DNA of 46,900 bases, taken from positions 1 through 46,900 of the forward strand of contig NZ_JAOQJF010000026.1 in assembly GCF_025567195.1 (NCBI RefSeq). Reading direction: 5' to 3'. Origin of the DNA: Alitiscatomonas aceti (lineage in GTDB: Bacteria > Bacillota > Clostridia > Lachnospirales > Lachnospiraceae). Below, in pieces: positions 1-8,588 of the stretch. The notes under the pieces were generated by a model. It had not been told where the DNA came from. It ran no database searches and was given only the letters and a program-made list of their open reading frames with translations. The position numbers and the translations under genes are program-made. How positions within the stretch are numbered: the first letter of the stretch is position 1; each line of letters begins with the position of its first letter.

Positions 1-97
1 TTTTTGGAACAGGTATTAAATTTTTAAAAACAAGATATTCTGAAAAAGAGGAAGGAAAACAATTCATGCGTATGTCGTGAAGATCCGGCTGTTTTTC

Positions 98-126
98 TTG
101 ACATTTAACACTTTTGTAAATATAAT
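98..126 (+). promoter_or_regulatory. Consensus sigma-A promoter of the first 3D-domain gene
   Basis: TTGACA at 98-103 and TATAAT at 121-126 are separated by exactly 17 bp, a perfect match to the vegetative consensus. Transcription should begin near 133, giving a leader of about 58 nt before the ATG at 191. Bases 1-97 hold no gene that I can see. Confidence 0.85.
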
Positions 127-190
127 GAAATAAATGAAATTTCTTTATGACAAATTGTAATTTTAAGTACGATCAACAGAGAGGTTGCTT

Positions 191-799
191 ATGAAGAAAA
201 ATGGATTCTGCCGCGCCGCCATGGCCGGTACTGCCCTGTTCCTTTCCATCGCCGTATTCCCCTCCCAGGCCGCCGAGACCGGGCCAGGCTTTGAAGAAGC
301 CGTGGAGGATACATATGATGGGCCTGAAAGCCCCCTGGAGGCCGCCAAGCCTGCGGACAAAGCCATGGAAGCCGAACCAGCGAAAACGTCCGGAGGCCCC
401 CGGAAGCCAGCAGAAGACGCCAGCGGGATGGCAGACGGCTCCCAGGAAGCTCCCTCTTCAAAGGTAACAGAGACAGAGCCGGAGGAGACCACCGTTCCCG
501 GCAGATCCTATGGAACCTTTAAGATCTCCGCTTACTGCGGCTGTGAAGCATGCAGCGGCGGTCATCTGTACACCTATTCCGGCGCAGTTCCCAAAGAAGA
601 CCACACCATCTCTGCCGACCTGGACCAGTTCCCCCTGGGAACGAAGCTCCTCATCGACGGCATTATCTATACAGTGGAGGATAAGGGCAGCGGCGTAGTA
701 GAAAACCACCTGGATATCTATTTTGATACCCACAAAGAAGCCCTGGATTACGGGCTCCAGAAGGTGGAGGTATTTGAGGCAGTCGAGAAAACCCAATAG
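191..799 (+). CDS. Secreted 3D-domain (cell-wall) protein
   Basis: A 202-residue exported protein. Residues 1-30 form a signal peptide: a Lys-rich start, a hydrophobic core, then an Ala-rich cleavage region. About 75 residues of acidic Pro/Glu/Ala-rich linker follow. The C-terminal 90 residues are a 3D domain, named for three Asp residues, seen here in the contexts SADLD, VEDKG and HLDIYF, with an AYCGCEAC segment before them. This domain occurs in Rpf/YabE/MltA-like proteins, which are known or suspected peptidoglycan lytic or remodelling enzymes; activity here is inferred. I chose the ATG at 191 because GAGAGG lies 6 nt upstream; an in-frame TTG at 185 overlaps that ribosome site. It is preceded by a perfect promoter and followed by a terminator, so it is probably monocistronic. 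A second 3D protein lies 2.6 kb away. Confidence 0.85.
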   Translation: MKKNGFCRAAMAGTALFLSIAVFPSQAAETGPGFEEAVEDTYDGPESPLEAAKPADKAMEAEPAKTSGGPRKPAEDASGMADGSQEAPSSKVTETEPEETTVPGRSYGTFKISAYCGCEACSGGHLYTYSGAVPKEDHTISADLDQFPLGTKLLIDGIIYTVEDKGSGVVENHLDIYFDTHKEALDYGLQKVEVFEAVEKTQ

Positions 800-810
800 A
801 TCCATAAAAA

Positions 811-850
811 AGGAAGGGCCCTGTCATCCAGGTTTCCCTTCCTCTTTTTT
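811..850. terminator. Bidirectional terminator between 3D gene and kbl
   Basis: AGGAAGGG (811-818) pairs with CCCTTCCT (836-843). A T-run follows at 845-850 and an A-run precedes at 806-811, so it can end transcription from both convergent genes. Confidence 0.8.
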
Positions 851-868
851 ATCCTTATTTACAGATCC

Positions 869-2056
869 TTAGATCCCCATTTCAGCCTTCACTTCTGCGA
901 AGCACTTCACTGCGAAATCCAGGTCCTCTTTTGTATGTCCCGCAGAAATCTGGGTACGTACACGGTCACGTCCCTTGGGAACTACCGGATAGCAGAAGCC
1001 TACTACGTATACGCCCTTATCTAACATACGGCGGGCAAACTCATTGGCAACCTTCGGGTCGTAGAGCATAACCGGAACGATGGGATGCTCGCCCGGAAGC
1101 AGATCAAAGCCGATCTTCTCCATCTCTTTACGGAAGTATGCAGCGTTCTCGTGAACCTTGTCACGGAGAGCGGTGGACTCCTCTAACATGTTGATGGTCT
1201 CGATGGTAGCGGCACAGATCGCCGGAGCCAGTGTGTTGGAGAACAGGTACGGACGGCTTCTCTGACGAAGAAGGTCAACAACCTCCTTCTTGGAAGCGGT
1301 GTATCCGCCGGAAGCTCCGCCCATGGCCTTGCCGAAGGTACCGGTGATGATGTCCACACGGCCCATAACGCCGCAGTATTCAGCAGTTCCGCGGCCATGC
1401 TCACCCATGAAGCCAACTGCGTGGCTGTCATCTACCATAACCATCGCATCGTACTCATCAGCCAGATCGCAGATACCCTTTAAGTTTGCGATGTAGCCGT
1501 CCATGGAGAATACGCCGTCAGTGGCGATCATGATGCGCTTGCAGCCTGCTGCCCTTGCATCCTCTAACTGCTTCTTTAAGTCTTCCATGTTGTTGTTTTT
1601 ATAACGGTATCTCTTGGCCTTACATAATCTTACGCCGTCGATGATGGAAGCATGGTTCAGCTCATCGGAAATGATGGCGTCGTCTGCATTTAAAAGGACC
1701 TCGAAAAGACCGCCGTTGGCGTCAAAGCAGGAGGAGTAAAGGATCGCGTCTTCCATGCCAACGAATTTTGCGATCCTCTGCTCTAACTCTTTGTGGATCT
1801 CCTGGGTTCCGCAGATGAAACGTACAGAAGAAAGACCGAAGCCCCATTTATCATAGCTGGCCTTGGCAGCCTCGATCAGACGGGGATGCGCGGAAAGGCC
1901 CAGGTAGTTGTTGGCGCACATATTTACTACGCCGTTGGCTGCTGTTGTATCGATACGGGAGCGCTGGGGTGTTGTGATGATGCGCTCGCTCTTATAGGTT
2001 CCTGCCTCACGGATCGCATCTAATTCCGCACGGTAAGTTTCAAATGCTGTCTTCAT
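869..2056 (-). CDS. kbl: Glycine C-acetyltransferase (2-amino-3-ketobutyrate CoA ligase)
   Basis: A 395-residue PLP-dependent alpha-oxoamine synthase. It cleaves 2-amino-3-oxobutyrate with CoA to glycine and acetyl-CoA, the second step of threonine catabolism. The DDSHAVGFMG segment and the PLP-lysine segment TGTFGKAMGG fit the family, and the length equals E. coli Kbl (about 398). AGGAGG sits 7 nt before the ATG. The gene begins 11 bp after tdh, so the two form an operon and the unstable tdh product can be passed on directly. It ends at a bidirectional terminator. Confidence 0.97.
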   Translation of the reverse strand: MKTAFETYRAELDAIREAGTYKSERIITTPQRSRIDTTAANGVVNMCANNYLGLSAHPRLIEAAKASYDKWGFGLSSVRFICGTQEIHKELEQRIAKFVGMEDAILYSSCFDANGGLFEVLLNADDAIISDELNHASIIDGVRLCKAKRYRYKNNNMEDLKKQLEDARAAGCKRIMIATDGVFSMDGYIANLKGICDLADEYDAMVMVDDSHAVGFMGEHGRGTAEYCGVMGRVDIITGTFGKAMGGASGGYTASKKEVVDLLRQRSRPYLFSNTLAPAICAATIETINMLEESTALRDKVHENAAYFRKEMEKIGFDLLPGEHPIVPVMLYDPKVANEFARRMLDKGVYVVGFCYPVVPKGRDRVRTQISAGHTKEDLDFAVKCFAEVKAEMGI

Positions 2057-2067
2057 TGGGTTTCCTC

Positions 2068-3108
2068 CTATTTCTTCGTTGTCCAGTCTAAGATGACTTT
2101 ACCGGATTTTCCGCTGTGCATAGCCTCAAATCCCTTTTCAAACTCTGTATAGTGGAATCTGTGGGTGATCGCCGGCTTCAGATCCAGACCTCCCTGTACC
2201 ATATAGATCATCTGGTGCCAGTTGTCCATCTTACGTCCGTAGATACCCTGCAGTGTCAGGCCTTTTCCGATCACTTCGTTCATATCCATCTGGAACGGGC
2301 CGTTGGCCAGACCCAGAAGGCTGATCTTTCCGCCGTTTCTCATAACGGAGATCATCTGCTTTAAGGCAGCTCCGCTTCCGGACATCTCAAGACCCACGTC
2401 AAAGCCCTCAACCAGGCCCTGCTCCTTCATAACGGTCATCAGATCTTCTTTTGCAGTATTCACAGCTGCATCTGCGCCCATCTTCTTTGCTAATTCCAGA
2501 CGGGCATCCTGGATATCGGTGATGATCACGCGGCGTGCTCCTGCATATTTACAGATGGCAACAGCGATGATGCCGATGGGGCCTGCTCCTGTAATAAGAA
2601 CATCCTCGCCCACAAGATCGAACATTAAAGCGGTATGGGTTGCATTTCCAACGGCGTCGAACATAGCGACTACATCCTCGTCCATGCTGGGATCGATGGC
2701 GATCACGTTTGTAGCCGGGATGCATACATACTCAGCAAATGCGCCGTCACGGTCTACGCCCACGCTGTTAGTGTCCTTACACCACTGGATGTTGCCGTTG
2801 TGGCAGTTACGGCAGTGGCCGCAGGTGATGTGGCCTTCGCCGGATACGCGCTGGCCAACTGTAAAGCCGGTCACTCCTGCGCCTAATTCTGCGATCTCGC
2901 CCACATACTCATGTCCGATTACCATCGGCGGCTTGATGTGCTGGGTGGACCACTCGTTCCAGTCATAAATATGTACGTCTGTACCGCAGATCGCTGTTTT
3001 GTGGATCTTGATCAGTACCTCGCCCGGACCCGGAGTGGGAACCGGTACCTGACGCAGCTCTAAACCCGGAGCTGCAGACGGTTTTACAATAGCGTCCATC
3101 ATTCGCAT
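2068..3108 (-). CDS. tdh: L-threonine 3-dehydrogenase
   Basis: A zinc-dependent medium-chain dehydrogenase of 346 residues that oxidises L-threonine to 2-amino-3-ketobutyrate with NAD+. Visible features are the catalytic zinc segment AICGTDVHIYDWNEW with a following GHE, the structural-zinc loop CGHCRNC...C, and a Rossmann segment ITGAGPIGIIAV. The open frame extends to an ATG at 3132, but GGAGGG lies 7 nt before the ATG at 3108, and that start gives the normal N-terminus, so I prefer it. First gene of tdh-kbl; the promoter is at 3163-3191. No frame damage is visible. Confidence 0.95.
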   Translation of the reverse strand: MRMMDAIVKPSAAPGLELRQVPVPTPGPGEVLIKIHKTAICGTDVHIYDWNEWSTQHIKPPMVIGHEYVGEIAELGAGVTGFTVGQRVSGEGHITCGHCRNCHNGNIQWCKDTNSVGVDRDGAFAEYVCIPATNVIAIDPSMDEDVVAMFDAVGNATHTALMFDLVGEDVLITGAGPIGIIAVAICKYAGARRVIITDIQDARLELAKKMGADAAVNTAKEDLMTVMKEQGLVEGFDVGLEMSGSGAALKQMISVMRNGGKISLLGLANGPFQMDMNEVIGKGLTLQGIYGRKMDNWHQMIYMVQGGLDLKPAITHRFHYTEFEKGFEAMHSGKSGKVILDWTTKK

Positions 3109-3162
3109 ACAATGTCCCTCCACCAAATACATTTAGTTTTGTTTTGTCTGTTCCACAAAGAC

Positions 3163-3191
3163 ATTGTACCACATTCTTCCTTTCATTTCAA
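3163..3191 (-). promoter_or_regulatory. Promoter of tdh-kbl
   Basis: On the minus strand TTGAAA (3191-3186) and TACAAT (3168-3163) are 17 bp apart. The predicted transcript starts near 3156, about 48 nt before the preferred tdh start. Confidence 0.8.
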
Positions 3192-3258
3192 GATTTTTTT
3201 CATTCTGACCCATTCGGCCCAAAGCCTTTATTTTCCATGGTTTTCCAGCGCTTTCCCA

Positions 3259-3280
3259 GGAAACGCCGGAAAGCGTTTCC
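3259..3280. promoter_or_regulatory. Inverted repeat, cre-like operator candidate
   Basis: GGAAACGC (3259-3266) and GCGTTTCC (3273-3280) are perfect inverted 8-mers separated by 6 bp. The right half lies in CGGAAAGCGTTTCCG, which resembles a catabolite-responsive element with mismatches at the outer positions. It is 12 bp upstream of the -35 box of the gene at 3409 and about 70 bp upstream of the divergent tdh -35 box. Binding by CcpA or another repressor is inference. Confidence 0.4.
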
Positions 3281-3291
3281 GCCTCCGGGGG

Positions 3292-3319
3292 TTGACAAAA
3301 CGAAAAAAATATGTAAAAT
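3292..3319 (+). promoter_or_regulatory. Promoter of the second 3D-domain gene
   Basis: TTGACA (3292-3297) and TAAAAT (3314-3319) are 16 bp apart, giving a leader of about 80 nt to the ATG at 3409. Confidence 0.65.
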
Positions 3320-3408
3320 ATAGCTTTGTTTCCAATTTGTTACATTTTTGTTACATCTACATCATACTTTTTTAATGAATGTAACATAAAAGAAAGGATG
3401 TTGTAAAC

Positions 3409-4125
3409 ATGAAAAAAACAAGACTTGTGGCAGGTCTTCTGCTGGTAATGCTTTTTACCGCAGTCAACTGTGTCATGGCCCTGGCTGGTACTTCAAAGAT
3501 AAATGGACATTTAGACAGCGTAGAGGGAAAGGCCGTATCCGGCTGGCTCTGGGATCCCGAAAAACCGGAGGAAAGCCAGACCGTCACCGTTACCGTCACA
3601 GACGAACACAGCGGACAGGTGGCGGCAGCCGTATCCGTCCTGGCCTCTGAATACCGCGGTGATCTGACCGAGGACGGCATGGGGACCGGAAATTACGGGT
3701 TCCATGTGGAGATTGACTGGGATTCCCTCCCCCACTCTTCCTATATTATCAGTCTTTCCTCCGGAAACACGATCATCTCCAGGAAGCTCCGTTATGCATC
3801 CGGAGACACGGCTGCCTCCCTGTACCGGAATCTGGTTCCCTTAGGAAGCTTTAAGCTCACCGCCTACTGCCCCTGCCGGATCTGCTCCGAGGGCTGGGGA
3901 CGGCGTACCAGCTCCGGGGCCCTTGCCACTGCCGGTCACACAGTAGCTGTGGATCCCAGGGTCATTCCCATCGGAAGTCGCCTTCTCATCAACGGCCAGG
4001 AATACGTGGCCGAGGACATCGGCGGAGCCGTAAAGGGCCATCACATCGATGTTTATTACAATACCCATGCGGAGACAAGAACCCATGGCACCTCCTCCGC
4101 TGAGGTATTTCTGATCCAGGAGTAA
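3409..4125 (+). CDS. Secreted 3D-domain protein with N-terminal beta-type domain
   Basis: A 238-residue exported protein. Residues 1-27 are a signal peptide (MKKTR, hydrophobic core, ALAGT). Residues 30-110 form a beta-rich module with the pattern GHLD...VSGWLWDPE, of the kind seen in bacterial surface and cell-wall proteins. The last 90 residues are a 3D domain: AYCPCRIC, the three Asp in AVDPR, AEDIG and HIDVYY, and a typical GGAVKG loop. It is a better match to the classical 3D consensus than the protein at 191-799. A peptidoglycan-directed role is inferred from the family. It has its own promoter, with an inverted repeat just upstream. No clear terminator follows before the next promoter at 4188. 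Confidence 0.85.
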   Translation: MKKTRLVAGLLLVMLFTAVNCVMALAGTSKINGHLDSVEGKAVSGWLWDPEKPEESQTVTVTVTDEHSGQVAAAVSVLASEYRGDLTEDGMGTGNYGFHVEIDWDSLPHSSYIISLSSGNTIISRKLRYASGDTAASLYRNLVPLGSFKLTAYCPCRICSEGWGRRTSSGALATAGHTVAVDPRVIPIGSRLLINGQEYVAEDIGGAVKGHHIDVYYNTHAETRTHGTSSAEVFLIQE

Positions 4126-4187
4126 GCCTCTGGTATCTGATCCAATTCTTAAAATTCTCTAAAAATTCATAAGAAACTGATGTTTAA

Positions 4188-4216
4188 TTGAAGAAAAATG
4201 GTAAGAATGGTATAAT
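4188..4216 (+). promoter_or_regulatory. Promoter of the membrane-protein gene at 4306
   Basis: TTGAAG (4188-4193) and TATAAT (4211-4216) are 17 bp apart. The leader of about 83 nt begins almost directly with a hairpin in which ATTCCGGG (4229-4236) pairs with CCCGGAAT (4262-4269). Confidence 0.75.
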
Positions 4217-4305
4217 AAGAAAATCCAGATTCCGGGAGCGCACGCCCATAAGCGGCACGCCCCCGGAATTTATCACACAGAAAGGGGAACAAATACGTTC
4301 GCATT

Positions 4306-6021
4306 ATGAAAAAAAGAAGCTTTTTCTCCGTGTTCGGAGGGATCCTGGTTTCTGCCGTTATCATCTTTCTTCTATATTATACGATGCTTCCGGCCATTAA
4401 CTTAAAAAGCCAGGATTTTATCATTTTTCTGATCCTGTCAACCCTCATTATCCTGACCGTGAATTTCATCACCTATATGAAGGAATTCCTGTCGGGCCTG
4501 GGAAGCCGCGGCAATGTCCGCGTCCGCCAGAACCCTCTTACCGGCCAGATCCAGTTTGAGACCGAGGAAAGGGAACCCGATGAGGTAACTCCCCGCCGTT
4601 CCATGGCCAGGCCCTTAAAGATCGGCTTTGGCTTCATCGGAATCCTGATCGCCCTTATGGTGGTGGCCACAATCATCGGCATCCCGTTTTTCAATGCCAC
4701 CAGGTACCGGGATCTGATCCAGATGGAGACCGGGGATTTCTCTGCCGATGTGGCTGAGATCAGCATGAACCAGATCCCTGTGGTGGATAAGGATACAGCC
4801 ACCCGTCTGGGAAGCCGGAAGCTGGGCGAGATGACAGAGCTGGTATCCCAGTTTGAGATCGAGAACAACTACACCCAGATCAACTACAATGGGATCCCCT
4901 ACCGGGTGACTCCTCTGTCCTACGCCGATCCCATTAAATGGCTCTATAACCAGAAAAAGGGACTCCCCGCCTATATCACCGTGAACATGGTGACCCAGCA
5001 GACGGACCTGGTATGGCTGGAAAATGGAATGAAATACTCTCCCAGCGAGTACTTCTTCCGGAACATCTACCGCCATATCCGCTTCCTCTATCCTACAAAA
5101 ATGTTTGAAGAGGTCTCCTTTGAGATCGACGACGAGGGAACGCCTTACTGGGTGGCTCCCACCATCCAGTACCGCATCGGCTGGTGGAGCGGAAAGGACA
5201 TCGACGGAGCCATCCTTGTGAATGCCGTTACCGGAGAGGCCAATTATTACGAGAAGGACCAGGTTCCCCAGTGGATCGACCAGCTTTATGATTCCGACCT
5301 GATCATCTCCCAGTTGGATGACAACGGCCTGTTCCAGAATGGCTACATCAACTCCATCTTCGGACAGAAAAATGTACGCCGCACCACCTACGGCTACAAC
5401 TATCTGGCCTTGGACGACGATGTCTACCTTTATACAGGCATGTCCTCTGTCACCGGAGACCAGTCCAACATCGGCTTTGTACTGGTGAACCTCCGGACCA
5501 AGGCCACAAAATTTTATGCGGTTCCCGGCGCTACCGAGGCATCCGCCATGGCTTCGGCCCAAGGACAGGTCCAGCACTTAAAGTACTCAGCCACCTTCCC
5601 TCTGCTCTTAAACGTTTCCGACCGGCCCACCTACTTCATCTCCTTAAAGGATGACGCGGGGCTTGTGAAAATGTATGCCTTCGTAGATGTGGAGCAGTAC
5701 CAGATCGTAGGCACCGGACAGACCATCGACGAGGCCCGGAAAAACTACCGTACCGCCCTGAACCTGGAGGATGTGGAGACCGGCGGCTCCATGGACGCCC
5801 TGGAAAAGGCCGGAACCGTGGACGCGGTGGCCAGTGTGGTCGTTTCCGGCAATACCTGCTATTACTTCACCCTCACCGGAAGCGATACGGTCTACGCCGC
5901 CATGGTGACCTTAAATGAAAATCTTCCGTTCCTGGAATCCGGCGACCGGATCTCCTTTACCTATACGGAGGATGAAAAGCCCGCGGCTGTGGCTGAGATC
6001 ACAGAGATCAAAAAACAATAG
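4306..6021 (+). CDS. Conserved membrane protein of unknown function
   Basis: 571 residues. Three hydrophobic segments lie in the first quarter (about 8-30, 36-56 and 105-128), with a charged, Arg-rich stretch between the second and third. About 440 residues of extracytoplasmic-looking sequence with regularly spaced aromatic residues follow. That region has internal similarity in style (repeated ...YWVAP..., ...NYLALDDDVYLYTG..., ...YFISLKDDAG... units) suggestive of repeated beta/PepSY-like folds, but I cannot name a family with confidence. The ATG at 4306 is the first in frame; the nearest Shine-Dalgarno-like sequence (AAAGGGG, 4281-4287) is unusually far, 18 nt away. The leader contains a hairpin at 4229-4269. 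It is a single-gene transcript ended by the strong hairpin at 6049-6092. The length and intact frame argue for a real protein. Confidence 0.8.
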   Translation: MKKRSFFSVFGGILVSAVIIFLLYYTMLPAINLKSQDFIIFLILSTLIILTVNFITYMKEFLSGLGSRGNVRVRQNPLTGQIQFETEEREPDEVTPRRSMARPLKIGFGFIGILIALMVVATIIGIPFFNATRYRDLIQMETGDFSADVAEISMNQIPVVDKDTATRLGSRKLGEMTELVSQFEIENNYTQINYNGIPYRVTPLSYADPIKWLYNQKKGLPAYITVNMVTQQTDLVWLENGMKYSPSEYFFRNIYRHIRFLYPTKMFEEVSFEIDDEGTPYWVAPTIQYRIGWWSGKDIDGAILVNAVTGEANYYEKDQVPQWIDQLYDSDLIISQLDDNGLFQNGYINSIFGQKNVRRTTYGYNYLALDDDVYLYTGMSSVTGDQSNIGFVLVNLRTKATKFYAVPGATEASAMASAQGQVQHLKYSATFPLLLNVSDRPTYFISLKDDAGLVKMYAFVDVEQYQIVGTGQTIDEARKNYRTALNLEDVETGGSMDALEKAGTVDAVASVVVSGNTCYYFTLTGSDTVYAAMVTLNENLPFLESGDRISFTYTEDEKPAAVAEITEIKKQ

Positions 6022-6048
6022 CCCGGAAAACTTCTTCTGGACGCATAA

Positions 6049-6096
6049 AGCTCCCCCGGAACGGCCCAATGGAAAGCCGCTCCGGGGGAGCTTTTT
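6049..6096. terminator. Bidirectional terminator between 4306 gene and glgD
   Basis: AGCTCCCCCGGA (6049-6060) pairs perfectly over 12 bp with TCCGGGGGAGCT (6081-6092), followed by TTTTATTT and preceded by A residues. It sits between convergent genes. Confidence 0.9.
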
Positions 6097-6113
6097 ATTT
6101 ATCTGTCATCCGC

Positions 6114-7253
6114 CTACACGGTCTGATATTTGGCCACGTATACCTGGAAGCTGTCGGTACCGTAAAGCTCCTTGCCCACAGATATGGTCACATTCTTATC
6201 GGTGATCACATATTCCAGTCTGGCACCCTCCTGGACCACGGTATCCTGCATCAGCACACAGTTCTTTACCTTGGCGCCCCTGGCCACCTTCACGCCCCGG
6301 AAGAGAACGCAGTTTTCCACCTCTCCCTCAATGACACAGCCATCGGCCACCAGCACGTTTTTTGCCTTGGCGCCGTTGATGTAGCGGGTCGGGTTGTCGT
6401 CACGGATCTTGGTGTGGATCTGGTTTCCGGAGAATAAGGCATCCAGATTTTCATCCTCCAGAAGCTTCATATTCTCGTCAAAATAGCTGCGCACATCACA
6501 GATCCTGGCAGCATAGCCTGTGTATTCATAGGCCATGACCTTCATCTTCCCCAGCTGGTTTGCCAGGATGTCTCTCTCGAAATATGTATAGCCGCGGACA
6601 AAGGCCGTGTTGATCTCATTAATCAGCCGCTCCCGTTCCATCACATAGATGTTCATGGAGAAGTTCTGGATCCCCTCTTCCTGGGAATTCATATAGATCT
6701 TTCTCACCTTGCTGCCCTCCAGGCCCAGGGTATAGTAAAGATCCTTCACCACATCGGATTTTCTCGCGCTTTCCGGCAGCTTTTCCTTTTTGTAAACGAT
6801 GGTCACGTCCGCCCCGCTCTCCTTGTGGGCGTTTAAAAGGGCATTGAAATCAAAGCTGGCGGCGATGTTGGTATCGGCCATGACCACATATTTTTCCTTC
6901 TGCTCCTTTAAGAAGGGAAGAATGCTGGCCAGGGCTTCCACACGGCCGTTATAGATCTTCATGTGCTTTTCCGCATAGGGAGGAACGATATTGAGACCTC
7001 CGTTTTTCCGCACCAGGTCCCATTCACGGCCGGAGCCCAGGTGATCCATAAGAGAATGGTAATTCTGACGCACGATAATGGAGATATTGTCGATCCCGCA
7101 GTTTACCATACTGGATAATAAAAAGTCCACCATCCGGTAACGGCCTGCAAAGGGGATCGAGGCCATGGACCGCTCGGCCACCAGTTCCGGTACAAAGCTG
7201 TCATAACTGTTGGGGAAAAGGATTCCCAGAGCATCTACGTTGGAATTTACCAT
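6114..7253 (-). CDS. glgD: GlgD subunit, ADP-glucose pyrophosphorylase-like
   Basis: 379 residues: a nucleotidyltransferase domain followed by a left-handed beta-helix (hexapeptide) region from about residue 290. It is homologous to GlgC, but the glycine-rich nucleotide loop near the N-terminus (GGQGSRL in the partner) is replaced by LFPNSYDSF, as in Bacillota GlgD proteins. These are regulatory or non-catalytic partners that form a heteromer with GlgC. The start ATG overlaps the glgC stop by 7 bp (ATGGTAA), indicating translational coupling and a fixed stoichiometry. The role is tuning glycogen precursor (ADP-glucose) synthesis in the cytoplasm. Confidence 0.93.
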   Translation of the reverse strand: MVNSNVDALGILFPNSYDSFVPELVAERSMASIPFAGRYRMVDFLLSSMVNCGIDNISIIVRQNYHSLMDHLGSGREWDLVRKNGGLNIVPPYAEKHMKIYNGRVEALASILPFLKEQKEKYVVMADTNIAASFDFNALLNAHKESGADVTIVYKKEKLPESARKSDVVKDLYYTLGLEGSKVRKIYMNSQEEGIQNFSMNIYVMERERLINEINTAFVRGYTYFERDILANQLGKMKVMAYEYTGYAARICDVRSYFDENMKLLEDENLDALFSGNQIHTKIRDDNPTRYINGAKAKNVLVADGCVIEGEVENCVLFRGVKVARGAKVKNCVLMQDTVVQEGARLEYVITDKNVTISVGKELYGTDSFQVYVAKYQTV

Positions 7254-8455
7254 TGTTCTTCACCGCCTTCTACATTTTTATTGACCATGGCATTGGGACC
7301 CACGATGGCCCCGTCTCCGATCACAACGCCGGAGCCCACAGTAGCGACGCCCTTTTCTCCGTCCTTGGGCATTGCTCCCACCACTGCCTTCTTTCCAATG
7401 GTCACGTTTTCCGCCACGATACAGTGCTTCACCACGGCTCCTGCCTGGATCACAGAGCCGCCCATGACCACAGCATCCTCCACTTCCGCTCCGGCTTCCA
7501 CCTTAACGCCGGCAAAAAGGATGGAGTGCTTTACATGGCCGTCCACACGGCAGCCGTCGGTGACCATGGAATTTTCCACCAGCCCCTTATTTCCGATCTT
7601 ATGACCGGTCATACCGCTGTTGCGGCTGTATATCTTCCAGTTTTCATCAAACAGATTGATGCCGCTGTGCTCCGGGTCCAGGACCTCCATGTTGGCCTCC
7701 CAGAGAGAGGAGATGGTCCCCACATCCTTCCAGTAGCCGTCAAAATGGTAGGCGTACATATTTCTCCCGTCCTTTAACAGATTGGGAATGATGTTATTGC
7801 CGAAATCGTTTTCAGAATTGGGATCTTCCTCGTCCTCGATCAGGTACTTCTTCAGCACATCCCAGTTGAAAATATAGATACCCATGGATGCCAGGTTGGA
7901 TTTGGGATTTTTGGGCTTTTCCTGGAATTCAGTGATCTTATCGTTTTCATCAGCCACCATCAGTCCGAACCGGGATGCCTCCTCCCACGGAACCTCCATG
8001 ACAGCCACACTGAACTCTGCATTCTTTTCCTTGTGGAACCGAAGGAAATCGCTGTAATCCTGTTTGCAGATCTGGTCTCCGGAAAGGATGATCACATACT
8101 GGGGATCATATCTTTCAATGAACGGAATATTCTGGTAGATCGCGTTGGCGGTTCCCTTGTACCAGTCAGAGCCGGAGGCCTTCTGATACGGCGGCAGCAC
8201 ATGGACGCCCCCATAAAGACGGTCCAGATCCCAGGGCTGCCCATTGCCGATGTATTCATTTAATACCATAGGCTGGTACTGGGTCAGGATCCCCACCGTA
8301 TCGATCCCGGAATTGACACAGTTCGACAGCGGAAAGTCAATGATCCTGTACTTTCCGCCAAAGGGAACTGCCGGTTTTGCCAGCTTCTGGGTCAGGGCAT
8401 ATAAACGGGAACCCTGGCCGCCGGCAAGCAGCATTGCAATCATTTCTTTTGCCAT
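7247..8455 (-). CDS. glgC: Glucose-1-phosphate adenylyltransferase
   Basis: 402 residues. It makes ADP-glucose from ATP and glucose-1-phosphate for glycogen synthesis. Visible features are the N-terminal nucleotide loop LLAGGQGSRL, KPAVPFGGKYRIIDF, the substrate-binding regions GTANAIYQN and FQEKP, and a C-terminal beta-helix with hexapeptide repeats. Size and motifs are typical of an active subunit. AGGGGG lies about 8 nt before the ATG. It is the first gene of the two-gene glgC-glgD operon; no glycogen synthase or branching enzyme lies nearby in this window. Confidence 0.97.
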   Translation of the reverse strand: MAKEMIAMLLAGGQGSRLYALTQKLAKPAVPFGGKYRIIDFPLSNCVNSGIDTVGILTQYQPMVLNEYIGNGQPWDLDRLYGGVHVLPPYQKASGSDWYKGTANAIYQNIPFIERYDPQYVIILSGDQICKQDYSDFLRFHKEKNAEFSVAVMEVPWEEASRFGLMVADENDKITEFQEKPKNPKSNLASMGIYIFNWDVLKKYLIEDEEDPNSENDFGNNIIPNLLKDGRNMYAYHFDGYWKDVGTISSLWEANMEVLDPEHSGINLFDENWKIYSRNSGMTGHKIGNKGLVENSMVTDGCRVDGHVKHSILFAGVKVEAGAEVEDAVVMGGSVIQAGAVVKHCIVAENVTIGKKAVVGAMPKDGEKGVATVGSGVVIGDGAIVGPNAMVNKNVEGGEEQW

Positions 8456-8486
8456 AAGTCTTTCCCCCTGAAATAATAAAAAATCT

Positions 8487-8515
8487 CATATACAAATTTT
8501 AACATAAAAATGCAA
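8487..8515 (-). promoter_or_regulatory. Probable glgC promoter
   Basis: On the minus strand TTGCAT (8515-8510) and TATATG (8492-8487) are 17 bp apart in a very A+T-rich 130-bp spacer. The boxes are moderately good; alternative AT-rich -10 boxes exist close by. Confidence 0.45.
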
Positions 8516-8588
8516 AAACCGATAGTCTTTTTACATATTATTTGTTTTTTAATTGGATATTTATGGCAAAAATTCCAGTATTCTTCAA

